Shown piece after piece: positions 25,227 through 32,785 of a DNA stretch of 64,000 bases; within the stretch, counting starts at the first letter, position 1; each line of letters opens with the position of its first letter. The notes under the pieces are model-generated. The model was not told the origin of the DNA and made no database searches. It saw nothing but the letters and a program-made list of their open reading frames with translations. The position numbers and the translations under genes were made by a program. The stretch is from Fimenecus sp900545625 (GTDB lineage Bacteria > Bacillota > Clostridia > Oscillospirales > Acutalibacteraceae): assembly GCA_963931525.1 (NCBI GenBank), contig OZ007023.1:1860001-1924000 (forward strand). Direction: 5' to 3'.

Positions 25227-26288
25227 TCAATAGCCATCCAGAGCGAGGAGCTTCTCCATCACATCCGGCGGGTATGCGATGTAGCCCGATTCATAGTCCT
25301 CGCCTATCGCCTCCGTGGCGGGGAGAAGCTTGTAGTCCGCCGTGATGATATAATCATGGGCGATGGTGAGCACGTCGCTGTAATACCGGCTCAGCAGCTC
25401 CAGCTTTACAAGCCGGTAGCGGTTGCCGCCGCCGAATTTTGGGAGATAGGCGGCGGGGGTGCCGTCGGCGTTGGTGGTCTTTTCCTCATAGCTCAGATCA
25501 TTCTCGGAGATATCGTCGTACATGATCTGGTAAAACGCCTGATCGGTCGCCAGGATGTTCCCATTTAAGATGGCAACCGCTTTTTCTCCGTCCCCCACGG
25601 CCTCGTCCGCCACCTCGTAAACAATATAGCCGTCCTCACCGTCGTCAAAATAGTACCCGTCAGATGGGATTTTCCGTTCTGCCGCCGCCTCCAGCTTCCC
25701 GTCTGCGATCAGCAGATAGCTGCCTCCGACGTGCACAATCCGCTGGGCTCTGTCCCGCAGCCCGACGTCCTCGTCGCAGGTCAGTATGAGCGGTATTTTG
25801 GAATAGCTCTGGGTGTTGGACAGCATTTTACATACCTGCTGCCGGCTTTTCAGGTTGGGACGGCTGTATATCAGGCCGCCCACCGGCATATCAACAAGCG
25901 CCTGCCGTGTGGTTTCTCCGGCCGCTGTTACACCGGAAACGCCGGTGAGCAGTTCCGGGCTGAGAACCAGCATCTGGCATATCTTACCGCGCAGAGACAT
26001 CCCTGCCAAAATATCGTCTATACTGCTCCAGGCGACAGAGGGCCTGCCGCTCTCCGGCGGCTTGCTCTGACTTTCAGGAACGCTTGACGACGGGGCGGAC
26101 GGTTCGTACGCACTCTCCGCCATCTGAGATGGAGCCTGTGTCTCAGACGTTTCCTGCGACGCCGGTATGCCGGATTCCTGGGAAACAGAACTGCCCGAAG
26201 AAGTGCTGGGATTTGCACACCCGCCGGATATGGCGATGAAAGCGCAGCACAAGGCGGCGAGCATTCTCTTCCATTTTATCCCCGTCAT
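25227..26288 (-). CDS. Chimeric lipoprotein with a partial GH3 N-terminal segment
   Basis: 353 residues. Signal peptide with lipobox-like ISGGC, then a Ser/Glu/Pro spacer. Residues about 85-168 match the start of GH3 beta-N-acetylhexosaminidases: ILAGMSLRGKICQMLVLSPE, TAAGETTRQAL, PVGGLIYSRPNLKS, MLSNTQSYSKIPL and DEDVG. The match then stops. The catalytic Asp and the general acid/base region are absent, and a beta-rich segment of about 180 residues follows. It is therefore not a working GH3 enzyme; it may have been made by deletion-fusion. AGGAGGTG precedes the ATG. Confidence 0.75.
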   Translation of the reverse strand: MTGIKWKRMLAALCCAFIAISGGCANPSTSSGSSVSQESGIPASQETSETQAPSQMAESAYEPSAPSSSVPESQSKPPESGRPSVAWSSIDDILAGMSLRGKICQMLVLSPELLTGVSGVTAAGETTRQALVDMPVGGLIYSRPNLKSRQQVCKMLSNTQSYSKIPLILTCDEDVGLRDRAQRIVHVGGSYLLIADGKLEAAAERKIPSDGYYFDDGEDGYIVYEVADEAVGDGEKAVAILNGNILATDQAFYQIMYDDISENDLSYEEKTTNADGTPAAYLPKFGGGNRYRLVKLELLSRYYSDVLTIAHDYIITADYKLLPATEAIGEDYESGYIAYPPDVMEKLLALDGY

Positions 26289-26322
26289 TTCTCACACCTC
26301 CTGTCCCCTGAAGCGGCGTTTT

Positions 26323-26649
26323 TTAAGCGTCTTCCTCCCCTTTCGTCATCAGGGTATTTTCCAAATGCCGGACGATCTGGTCCAGCATCTCCTGCAGAAG
26401 CCGGTACGCTCTCTGCTCCGGTATCCCGTCGCAGGGGCGGCGCAGCGAAACCGTCAGTTCGGTTCCAAACGCTTTTTCCTCCGCCGTTATGGAAAGGGAG
26501 ACGTCTGTTCCGTCCTCTCTCCATTCGGCAATAACCCTTCCCGGCTCTTCCTCCCCAAAAGTAATCCCTTCCTGCCGCAGCACGCCGTACACCGAGCGCA
26601 GGACAAAGGAGCGCACATAGGGAAGTTCTCTTTGAACGTATTCCATCAT
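26323..26649 (-). CDS. Small protein of unknown function, paralogue of 23660-24004
   Basis: 108 residues, cytoplasmic, beginning MMEYVQRELPYVRSFVLRSV. It is the first gene of the surface/lipoprotein cluster behind the tandem palindromes at 26776-26823. AGGAGG precedes the ATG at the right distance. No known domain recognised. Confidence 0.65.
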   Translation of the reverse strand: MMEYVQRELPYVRSFVLRSVYGVLRQEGITFGEEEPGRVIAEWREDGTDVSLSITAEEKAFGTELTVSLRRPCDGIPEQRAYRLLQEMLDQIVRHLENTLMTKGEEDA

Positions 26650-27012
26650 TTCTTCTCCTCCTGAATTTTTGGGGAACCGCGGCAGACGCCGGGAAGTGGA
26701 TTCTTACGCCCTCATTTTAGGTGAAAAGAGGCCGGATTGTCTATGCGTAAATCCCGCCAATCGTATCAAAACAGGTGGCGGTGAACCGCCATTTTTCAAA
26801 AAACCGATGGCGGTCAACCGCCATTTGTGCATATTATATAAATCAAAGCAACTATTTTGAGGCTTTATATATGCACAACTTCTAATCGTTCCAAATAGGG
26901 GTTGAGGTGTACTTTTCGTTCCTGATTTTTCCTTTCCCGGATGCCGAATGGCGTAAATTTCATTTTTCAAGTGGGGAAAACGATGTTTTTTATCAGGACA
27001 ATTCGTTACCGC
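26650..27012. other. Promoter region of the surface/lipoprotein cluster
   Basis: About 360 nt without a gene. It holds two tandem 16-bp palindromes (separate entry). A -10-like TATAAT on the minus strand lies near 26835-26840, just upstream of them. A convincing -35 was not found. Confidence 0.5.
26776..26823. promoter_or_regulatory. Two tandem palindromic operator-like sites
   Basis: TGGCGGTGAACCGCCA at 26776-26791 and TGGCGGTCAACCGCCA at 26808-26823, identical except at the centre. Their centres are 32 bp (three helical turns) apart. They lie 130-175 nt upstream of the first gene of the surface cluster and close to a minus-strand TATAAT. The two-base spacer is too short for an RNA loop, so DNA binding of a dimeric regulator is likelier. 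The LuxR-type regulator next door is a candidate. Confidence 0.65.
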
Positions 27013-27060
27013 ACACAAAAACACCCTGCCTCTCCTGAGAGAAAGCAGGGTGTTCTTTTA
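27013..27060 (-). terminator. Intrinsic terminator of the LuxR-type regulator gene
   Basis: Stem AACACCCTGC (27020-27029) with GCAGGGTGTT (27045-27054), followed on the minus strand by TTTTTGTGTG, ten nt after the stop at 27070. Confidence 0.9.
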
Positions 27061-27069
27061 TCCTGTATG

Positions 27070-28485
27070 TTAATCGTTACGGTAAAGCAGGTACATAGTG
27101 ATGCGGGATTTTGCGCCCGTCTTTTCGTACAGGGCGGAGATATGCCGTTCCACCGTCCGCTTGGACAGGAACAGGCAGTCGGCGATCTCCTGGGCGCTGC
27201 TGTCCGAAGAAATCATCTGGGAAAATACATCCCATTCCCGTTCGGTCAGCCCGTATTTTGCGATGAACGCCTCCCTGCGCTCTTCGTCCGACTTTTGGGA
27301 AGCAGGCGGCTCCTTGGGCTCCATGACGGCGTTCATGCGGGCGGTATACACGGCCATAGCAACGCTGACCGCCACGAACAGCACCAGGGCGATGACAATG
27401 GCGGCCAGGCTGTTGCCAGTGGCCAGCAGCGCCACCGATCCGTTGGTGATCAGGGCGGCGCTCACGTTATTCATGGCGCGGCCCATGCCCGCCCACAGCG
27501 ACGGCAGGCGCATATGCCGGGAAAGCTCCATAAAGCTCGCTGTAAAGAAGACAACGAAAAAGCCCGAGGACAGGTAAAAGACCACCAGTCCGATCAGGAA
27601 CGGAGCGCCCAGGTTCAGTACCACAATGGACAGAACCGACATCATCATCACGCAGTACATAATAAGCCCCATATACTTCCGCTTGCGGATATCGAAGACA
27701 AAGCCTGCGGCGAGGCCGCTGAATGCCAGCAGCAGGCGGGGCCACTGCCCGATATCCGTCCCGCTCGCATGACGGAGAGTCACGGCATTGTCCAGTGTGC
27801 TGAACACGCAGGCCATCAGCACTACCAGCAGCGCCAGCATAATGCCCGCCGTCCGTTTTTTCCGGGTGAGGGAAATGTCTTCCGCAGGTTCCGAAGAGGC
27901 GCCCGCAGTCTCCGTCATTTCGATGCGGCTTTGGGCGGCCTGTCTCGTTCGGATGACCAGCAGGCTCAAAGCCGCCAGGAATACCGAAAGAAACGCCGCC
28001 TCCGCAACCTCCAGGTTGACAAGGTTGTTGTTTGCATACTGGAGCAGAATTCCCAGGGCGTAGGCGATCCCCGCCAGCCGTGCCAATGCATTGTCGCCGT
28101 CTATGGTGACGGCAGCCAGATAGTGGACGGCGCTGCCGAAAACGCCCAGCAGCAGGAAGAGCACCATCCCTGCCGTCATGGTCGCCGCATAGGAGATATG
28201 CTGCTGGACAATGAAGGTACAGATAATCGCACCCAGCGCCAGGATAAAGGTCAGCGCGCTTTTATAGCGCCTTCCAACCCAGCGTTCCATGGCCGGATAC
28301 AAGAAAAAGCCGACGGCGCTGGCGCCCAGCGCATAGTTCTGGGCAATGACGGTTTTCCCTTCCGTCACCGACAGGGAGATCATATTGACAAACAGATATT
28401 CCGCACCTAAAAAGACAAAAGTGAAAATGCCGACCAAAAGGATAAAGTGAATCGCCGGCTTGTTAAAAACAAAATGATGTTTCAT
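27070..28485 (-). CDS. LuxR-type transcription regulator fused to a 12-helix membrane domain
   Basis: 471 residues. Residues 1-385 form about 12 transmembrane helices in an MFS-like arrangement. The C-terminal 65 are a LuxR-type helix-turn-helix: YGLTEREWDVFSQMI, SAQEIADCLFLSKRTVERHI, YEKTGAKSRITMY. Membrane-bound one-component regulators of this build sense a membrane or external signal. It starts 17 nt after the small XRE gene, so they probably share a promoter, and it could act on the surface cluster downstream. Confidence 0.88.
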   Translation of the reverse strand: MKHHFVFNKPAIHFILLVGIFTFVFLGAEYLFVNMISLSVTEGKTVIAQNYALGASAVGFFLYPAMERWVGRRYKSALTFILALGAIICTFIVQQHISYAATMTAGMVLFLLLGVFGSAVHYLAAVTIDGDNALARLAGIAYALGILLQYANNNLVNLEVAEAAFLSVFLAALSLLVIRTRQAAQSRIEMTETAGASSEPAEDISLTRKKRTAGIMLALLVVLMACVFSTLDNAVTLRHASGTDIGQWPRLLLAFSGLAAGFVFDIRKRKYMGLIMYCVMMMSVLSIVVLNLGAPFLIGLVVFYLSSGFFVVFFTASFMELSRHMRLPSLWAGMGRAMNNVSAALITNGSVALLATGNSLAAIVIALVLFVAVSVAMAVYTARMNAVMEPKEPPASQKSDEERREAFIAKYGLTEREWDVFSQMISSDSSAQEIADCLFLSKRTVERHISALYEKTGAKSRITMYLLYRND

Positions 28486-28502
28486 ATGTTTTCACCCCCG
28501 TC

Positions 28503-28718
28503 CTAGGGTTCTTTTACGATCTCAACCACATCGCCGATGTCGCAATCCAGAGTCAGGCAGATCCGTTCCAGTACGGAAAGAGCCACATATTCATCCCTGT
28601 CCAGCTTTGCTATCGTAGAGGAGGACACATCTGCCAACTCTGTCAGGGCGGATTTTTTCATCTTTTTATCAATCAGCAATTTCCACAGCCGGTTGTACTG
28701 GACAGCCATACGCTTCAT
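28503..28718 (-). CDS. XRE-family (YozG-like) helix-turn-helix regulator
   Basis: 71 residues; the HTH spans roughly 20-65 (KKSALTELADVSSSTIAKLD, ICLTLDCDIGDVVEI). The length and DCDIGD tail are typical of small Cro/CI-type repressors. Start codon ambiguous (MKRMAV): the first ATG has AAGGCGG close by, the second is further away. A promoter with overlapping 22-bp tandem repeats lies just upstream, suggesting autoregulation. Confidence 0.85.
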   Translation of the reverse strand: MKRMAVQYNRLWKLLIDKKMKKSALTELADVSSSTIAKLDRDEYVALSVLERICLTLDCDIGDVVEIVKEP

Positions 28719-28741
28719 CTTCCGCCTTGTTTATGGAAGAC

Positions 28742-28804
28742 AGTATAGCACAAAAATCGTGAAAAGTAAATGGATTTTATGAGAAAAGTCAATGGATTTT
28801 ATGA
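28742..28804 (-). promoter_or_regulatory. Promoter with tandem 22-bp repeat operator
   Basis: On the minus strand a -35 TTTACT (28765-28770) and -10 TATACT (28742-28747) are spaced 17 bp. Two head-to-tail 22-bp repeats at 28761-28782 and 28783-28804 differ at one base (unit GAAAAGT-M-AATGGATTTTATGA on the plus strand). They cover the -35 and the region above it, fitting control of the XRE/LuxR gene pair. Confidence 0.75.
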
Positions 28805-28971
28805 GATATCACATATTTTTACGAATGTTAAGCCAAAAGAAAGCAGCCGCTCCTTTTACAGGCTCCTTTTACAGCCATAGACATTTACCGCTTTTTATTT
28901 CCAACGAGGTGAAGAAGCTAAAATACAGGGGAAAGGAGTACGATTATTTTCTGTTTACTCTGCAATGTTTA
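28805..28971. other. Non-coding gap
   Basis: AT-rich sequence with a short direct repeat (GCTCCTTTTACAG twice near 28848-28875). No gene or RNA supported. Confidence 0.4.
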
Positions 28972-29373
28972 TTACCTCGACACCTTTGCTCTTAGGATAT
29001 CCAAACATTCGCCACAGTGTAAACCACCATAGTAATCGAGTAACCCAAATCGAATATCCATTCGGCCACTATCTTCATCGGTGACCATAGTACCTTGTCT
29101 TTTCATAAGCTCCTTTCCGGAATCGTCAGAGGAGTTTTCCTCCAACTCCTTCTTGTATACCTTTCTTAAATATTCATCAAAAATAGTTCTTCGAATCAAG
29201 GCCTTCTTTCCAATTTTATAGACCGAACCGGCTTCACGTGCCATACGTGTAAACACCTTCAGGCCGAGTCCATAATAATCGGCGCCTTGATATAGTGTTA
29301 TAAAATCATGCTTCTGCATCTCGATATCTTCGTCGTCAAGCATATCTGAGAACATCCAAAGGTTTCCACTCAT
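28972..29373 (-). CDS. Excisionase-like / DUF6462-type protein with C-terminal extension
   Basis: 133 residues. Residues about 25-75 (ITLYQGADYYGLGLKVFTRM, YKIGKKALIRRTIFDEYLRK) resemble the small winged-helix DUF6462/excisionase-like proteins of Firmicutes integrative elements. The C-terminal 50 residues hold GLHCGECLDILRAK, of unknown role. The ATG overlaps the stop of the preceding gene by four bases, so translation is coupled. It supports a mobile origin for this end of the island. Confidence 0.7.
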   Translation of the reverse strand: MSGNLWMFSDMLDDEDIEMQKHDFITLYQGADYYGLGLKVFTRMAREAGSVYKIGKKALIRRTIFDEYLRKVYKKELEENSSDDSGKELMKRQGTMVTDEDSGRMDIRFGLLDYYGGLHCGECLDILRAKVSR

Positions 29374-29642
29374 ACTGGTTCCTCCTCGGATTTCAAGGTG
29401 CTTGGCTCATGAAACCTTTCCAAGTATTCCTCGAAGATATCACGATTGATCAAAACAGTACCATCCATACGGTAAATGGCTCCGGCTGCACTGGCAAGTT
29501 CTAATATTTTTTTGTGTTGCAAACTATAGATGATTTCGGCATCTTTATATCGCAGGAACTGTCTGCGAATCCTTTTAGCACTCTCCCTTACATCGTTACG
29601 TTTTTTCAGGTCATAATATGCTCTTGTCTCTTCACTAATCAT
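29370..29642 (-). CDS. Excisionase-like / DUF6462-type protein
   Basis: 90 residues. The signature region RYKDAEIIYSLQHKKILELA with GAIYRMDGTVLINRDIFEEY fits small DNA-binding proteins of integrative elements, and it is a paralogue of the next gene. The ATG at 29642 has AAAGGA; an upstream frame to 29708 lacks a signal. It is the last gene before the lysS boundary and may be the element's recombination directionality factor. Confidence 0.72.
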   Translation of the reverse strand: MISEETRAYYDLKKRNDVRESAKRIRRQFLRYKDAEIIYSLQHKKILELASAAGAIYRMDGTVLINRDIFEEYLERFHEPSTLKSEEEPV

Positions 29643-29881
29643 TGTCTTTGTTCCTTTCGGTTTTAATTTTGTCATGACACAAGCAGACCTAACAAAAAAA
29701 GAGAACACCTTCTGAAATTACTTTCAAAAAGTGTTCTCTATACAGCAAGTACTGTATTGTGTTTTATCCTTACAACAATTCATTCTGCTTCACAATTCTT
29801 CAAAATTATATGAAAAATTGTTGTCAATTTGTTGTCAACTCGGATTTGAGATGCCGAAAACCCTTGATTTTACTGGATTTT
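29643..29881. other. Right island end, non-coding, with tandem 10-bp repeats
   Basis: TTGTTGTCAA occurs at 29818-29827 and 29829-29838, an 11-bp period beside the candidate attachment site, like integrase arm-type sites. No ORF supported. Confidence 0.5.
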
Positions 29882-31375
29882 TTAGTCCAGAGGCTTCATT
29901 GTGGGGAACAGCAGGACATCGCGGATCGCCGGGGAATCCGTCAAGAGCATGACCATACGGTCAATGCCGAAGCCGATGCCGCCTGTGGGGGGCATACCGA
30001 CCTCCAGCGCATACAGGAAGTCCTCGTCCGTGTGGTTCGCTTCCTCATCGCCCTGTGCCAAAAGCTCCTCCTGCGCGGCAAAACGTGCACGCTGATCTAC
30101 AGGGTCGTTGAGTTCGGAATAGGCGTTCGCCATCTCCCAGCCGTTCATAAAGAACTCAAAACGCTCAACATATTCGGGGTTCTCCGGCTTTTTCTTGGTC
30201 AGCGGGGAGATCTCGATGGGATGATCCATGACAAACGTGGGCTGCACAAGGTGTGCCTCCGCGTATTCTTCAAAGAACAGATTTAAAATATCGCCCTTCT
30301 TGTGGCGCTGTTCAAATTCTATATTGTGCGCTTTTGCCGCAGCGCGCGCTTCCTCAAGCGTGTGGATCTCATTAAAATCGACGCCGGCATACTGCTTGAC
30401 GGCATCCACCATGGTGATGCGCGCAAAGGGCTTACCGAGATCCATTTCCACGCCGTTATATACGATTTTGGTCGTGCCGAGCACCGTTTGCGCCACATGG
30501 CGGTACAGGTTCTCGGTCAAGTCCATCATACCGTGGTAATCGGTATATGCCTGATACAGCTCCATGAGTGTGAACTCGGGATTGTGGCGCGTATCAAGGC
30601 CCTCGTTACGGAACACCCTGCCGATCTCATAAACGCGTTCCAGTCCGCCGACGATCAAGCGCTTTAAATAAAGCTCCAGCGAAATACGCAGCTTTACGTC
30701 GGTGTCAAGTGCATTGAAATGCGTTTCAAACGGTCTTGCCGCCGCACCGCCCGCATTGGAAACGAGCATCGGCGTTTCAACCTCCATAAAGCCTTGCGCA
30801 TCCAAATACTGCCGGATGGCGCGGATAATCTGAGAGCGCTTGACAAAGGTGTCGCGCACCTCGCGGTTCATAATGAGGTCAATATAGCGCTGGCGATAGC
30901 GCGTATCGGTATCCGTAAGGCCGTGGAATTTTTCGGGCAGCACCTGCAGGCTTTTCGAAAGCAGCGTCACTTCGCTGGCATGGATGGAAATTTCGCCTGT
31001 TTTGGTCTTGAACACCGCGCCGCGAATGCCGACGATATCGCCGATATCGAGCTTTTTGAATGCCTTGTACGGCTCGTCGCCGAGGCTGTCGCGCGAGACA
31101 TACGCCTGAATGGTACCCGCAAGATCCTGCACATTGCAGAACGATGCCTTGCCCATGATGCGTTTGGACATCATGCGGCCCGCAACGCTGACAGTCTGCC
31201 CTTCGAGCTTGTCAAAATTTGCTTTGATCTCTTCGCTGTGGTGCGTTACGTCATATTTGGTGCGCAGAAACGGGTCTTCGCCCGCCGCCTGCAGCGCCTG
31301 TAGCTTTTCAAGCCGGATGCGGTGCTGCTCACTGACGTCCTGCTGCACGGCATTCTGTCTTGCTTCATCTGCCAT
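29882..31375 (-). CDS. lysS: Lysyl-tRNA synthetase, class II
   Basis: 497 residues, full length. The OB-fold anticodon domain (residues 55-160) holds VAGRMMSKRIMGKASFCNVQ. Class II motif 1 is around AIRQYLDAQGFMEVETPMLV, motif 2 is VYEIGRVFRNEGLDTRHNPE, and motif 3 is GGIGFGIDRMVML. It ends FPTMKPLD. The last codons appear to be supplied by an integrated element (see the direct repeat). It charges tRNA-Lys in the cytoplasm. It follows greA with a 53-nt gap, a common pairing. Confidence 0.98.
   Translation of the reverse strand: MADEARQNAVQQDVSEQHRIRLEKLQALQAAGEDPFLRTKYDVTHHSEEIKANFDKLEGQTVSVAGRMMSKRIMGKASFCNVQDLAGTIQAYVSRDSLGDEPYKAFKKLDIGDIVGIRGAVFKTKTGEISIHASEVTLLSKSLQVLPEKFHGLTDTDTRYRQRYIDLIMNREVRDTFVKRSQIIRAIRQYLDAQGFMEVETPMLVSNAGGAAARPFETHFNALDTDVKLRISLELYLKRLIVGGLERVYEIGRVFRNEGLDTRHNPEFTLMELYQAYTDYHGMMDLTENLYRHVAQTVLGTTKIVYNGVEMDLGKPFARITMVDAVKQYAGVDFNEIHTLEEARAAAKAHNIEFEQRHKKGDILNLFFEEYAEAHLVQPTFVMDHPIEISPLTKKKPENPEYVERFEFFMNGWEMANAYSELNDPVDQRARFAAQEELLAQGDEEANHTDEDFLYALEVGMPPTGGIGFGIDRMVMLLTDSPAIRDVLLFPTMKPLD
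29895..29907. other. Candidate right attachment site inside the lysS 3' end
   Basis: TTCATTGTGGGGA, identical to 10326-10338. Read on the minus strand it encodes part of F-P-T-M-K-P just before the lysS stop. See the entry at 10307-10342. Confidence 0.65.
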
Positions 31376-31428
31376 AAGTTATTTCACTTCCTGCCTTTTC
31401 CGATTTCGGGGCGAGCCCCAAAACGCAT

Positions 31429-31899
31429 TTACCGGTCGATCGACACGATCTTGAAATCGAGCGTGCCGATGGGCGCTTCGACTGCGACCTTGTCGCCGAC
31501 CTTGTGCCCGAGCAGCGCCTTGCCGACGGGAGACTCGTCCGAGATTTTCCCCTCGTCGGGGTTTGCCTGCGCAAAGCCGACGATCTGATAGGAAAATTTC
31601 TGGCGCTTATTGTTTTGAATGGTCACCTTGGAGCCGATGTGCACGATCTCGGTACTTACCGTGCTTTCATCGAACACCTTGGCGTTTTTGATCATATTTT
31701 CGATCTCGTTGATGCGTGCTTCCAGCTTTGCCTGGTCGCTCATTGCTTCGTCATACTCGGCGTTTTCGGACAGGTCGCCGAAGCTGCGCGCCACCTTGAT
31801 CTTTTCCGCCGCCTCTTTTCTGCCGACGGTTTTCAGTTGTTCCAGCTCTTCTTCGAGTTCTTTGAGCCCTTCGGCGGTCAACAGCGTTTCCTGCAACAT
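31429..31899 (-). CDS. greA: Transcription elongation factor GreA
   Basis: 156 residues. The N-terminal coiled coil contains ARSFGDLSENAEYDEAM with the acidic tip (D-L-S-E-N-A-E-Y) that stimulates RNA polymerase cleavage of backtracked RNA. The C-terminal FKBP-like domain ends in SPVGKALLGHKVGDKVAVEA. The start at 31899 has AAAGGAG; the longer frame to 32040 has no support. Confidence 0.97.
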   Translation of the reverse strand: MLQETLLTAEGLKELEEELEQLKTVGRKEAAEKIKVARSFGDLSENAEYDEAMSDQAKLEARINEIENMIKNAKVFDESTVSTEIVHIGSKVTIQNNKRQKFSYQIVGFAQANPDEGKISDESPVGKALLGHKVGDKVAVEAPIGTLDFKIVSIDR

Positions 31900-31967
31900 T
31901 GCGGATAAACTCCTTTCGGTTTTTGCATTTACACAAATAGTTATTATACGAGAATTGCGGGGTCGTG

Positions 31968-32738
31968 TCAATAGATTTTCCCCGATTTTATCGGTCGCAG
32001 CGCATCGTAACAAAGCGTTTTCGGAAGCGGGACATTGCAAAGCTCATGCAGAGCCGAAACAAATTGCAGCGTGTTTGTATCGGGCGGGCGGCGCGCAGCC
32101 AATTCGTCCGGGAGCTTAAGTCCCGTGCCGGCATACACAGCACCCGTGGCAGTGCTTACGAGCTGCCCGGGGAAATACGGTGCGGCGTTCTCGGCAAACG
32201 GATGCAGCTGCACCGCGCAGGATCGAAGGGCAGCTTCGCTGTCCGATAAAATCAGCGGCAAACCCCGCCCGCAGAACACCTGCTCGCACACCGCTGCGTA
32301 TCGCTGCGGGGCGGCCGTAAAAATACGGATATGCGCGGCAACATCCGCAAACGGCGGGATACAGTTTGCGAGCAGCCCGTTGCGGTCAGAGATCCCCAGC
32401 AGCGGCAGAGGCGTGCCCTTCGTTTGCTTGCGAAGGTGCTGCAAGGCCGTTTGCAAAAAAAGATACGCGGGGAGAAAGCGCGGTCGGAAAACCGCAAACG
32501 GTGCGGGCAGCGTTGGAAGCGTCCCGTTAGGAACGATGCGCTGTATGCAGCCGCCGAGCGGCAGCAGTAAGGAAAAATCCGTTTCGCCGTGTTTATCGGC
32601 ATACAGCACGGCGGAATAGAAATACGCGCCGCCGCGCACGGCAACACGTGAAAGTTCAGGCGGCTTCGGTCTTTGGAACAGACGCACAAAGGGATTTCGC
32701 GCGCGGGAAAACGGTTCTGTTTTTAAGACAAGGAACAT
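31968..32738 (-). CDS. Conserved hypothetical protein beside greA
   Basis: 256 residues, no signal peptide or membrane helix, several Cys and a repeated L-P-x-P-L style. C-terminal segments RYAAVCEQVFCGRGLPLIL and YAGTGLKLPDELAARRPPDT hint at an alpha/beta, possibly Rossmann-like, fold. I do not recognise a family. The ATG at 32738 is preferred because GGGGTG precedes it; that signal lies inside the terminator stem of the upstream gene, an unusual overlap. Confidence 0.65.
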   Translation of the reverse strand: MFLVLKTEPFSRARNPFVRLFQRPKPPELSRVAVRGGAYFYSAVLYADKHGETDFSLLLPLGGCIQRIVPNGTLPTLPAPFAVFRPRFLPAYLFLQTALQHLRKQTKGTPLPLLGISDRNGLLANCIPPFADVAAHIRIFTAAPQRYAAVCEQVFCGRGLPLILSDSEAALRSCAVQLHPFAENAAPYFPGQLVSTATGAVYAGTGLKLPDELAARRPPDTNTLQFVSALHELCNVPLPKTLCYDALRPIKSGKIY

Positions 32739-32740
32739 AA

Positions 32741-32772
32741 AAACACCCCACATACAACCAATGTATGTGGGG
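32741..32772 (-). terminator. Intrinsic terminator of the S41-family gene, overlapping the next RBS
   Basis: Stem AGCCCCACATAC / GTATGTGGGGT (32746-32772) followed on the minus strand by GTGTTTTT. The 3' arm contains the Shine-Dalgarno of the gene starting at 32738. Confidence 0.85.
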
Positions 32773-32785
32773 CTGTGTCTAAAGA

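Noticed and set aside
26776..26823. Twin palindromes as transcription terminators
   Set aside because: Spacers of two bases cannot form loops without losing stem pairs, and they lie before, not after, the cluster. Regulatory sites fit better.
28792..28995. A 67-codon plus-strand frame in the gap upstream of the XRE gene
   Set aside because: No ribosome-binding site, overlaps the tandem operator and runs into the next gene; no recognisable domain.
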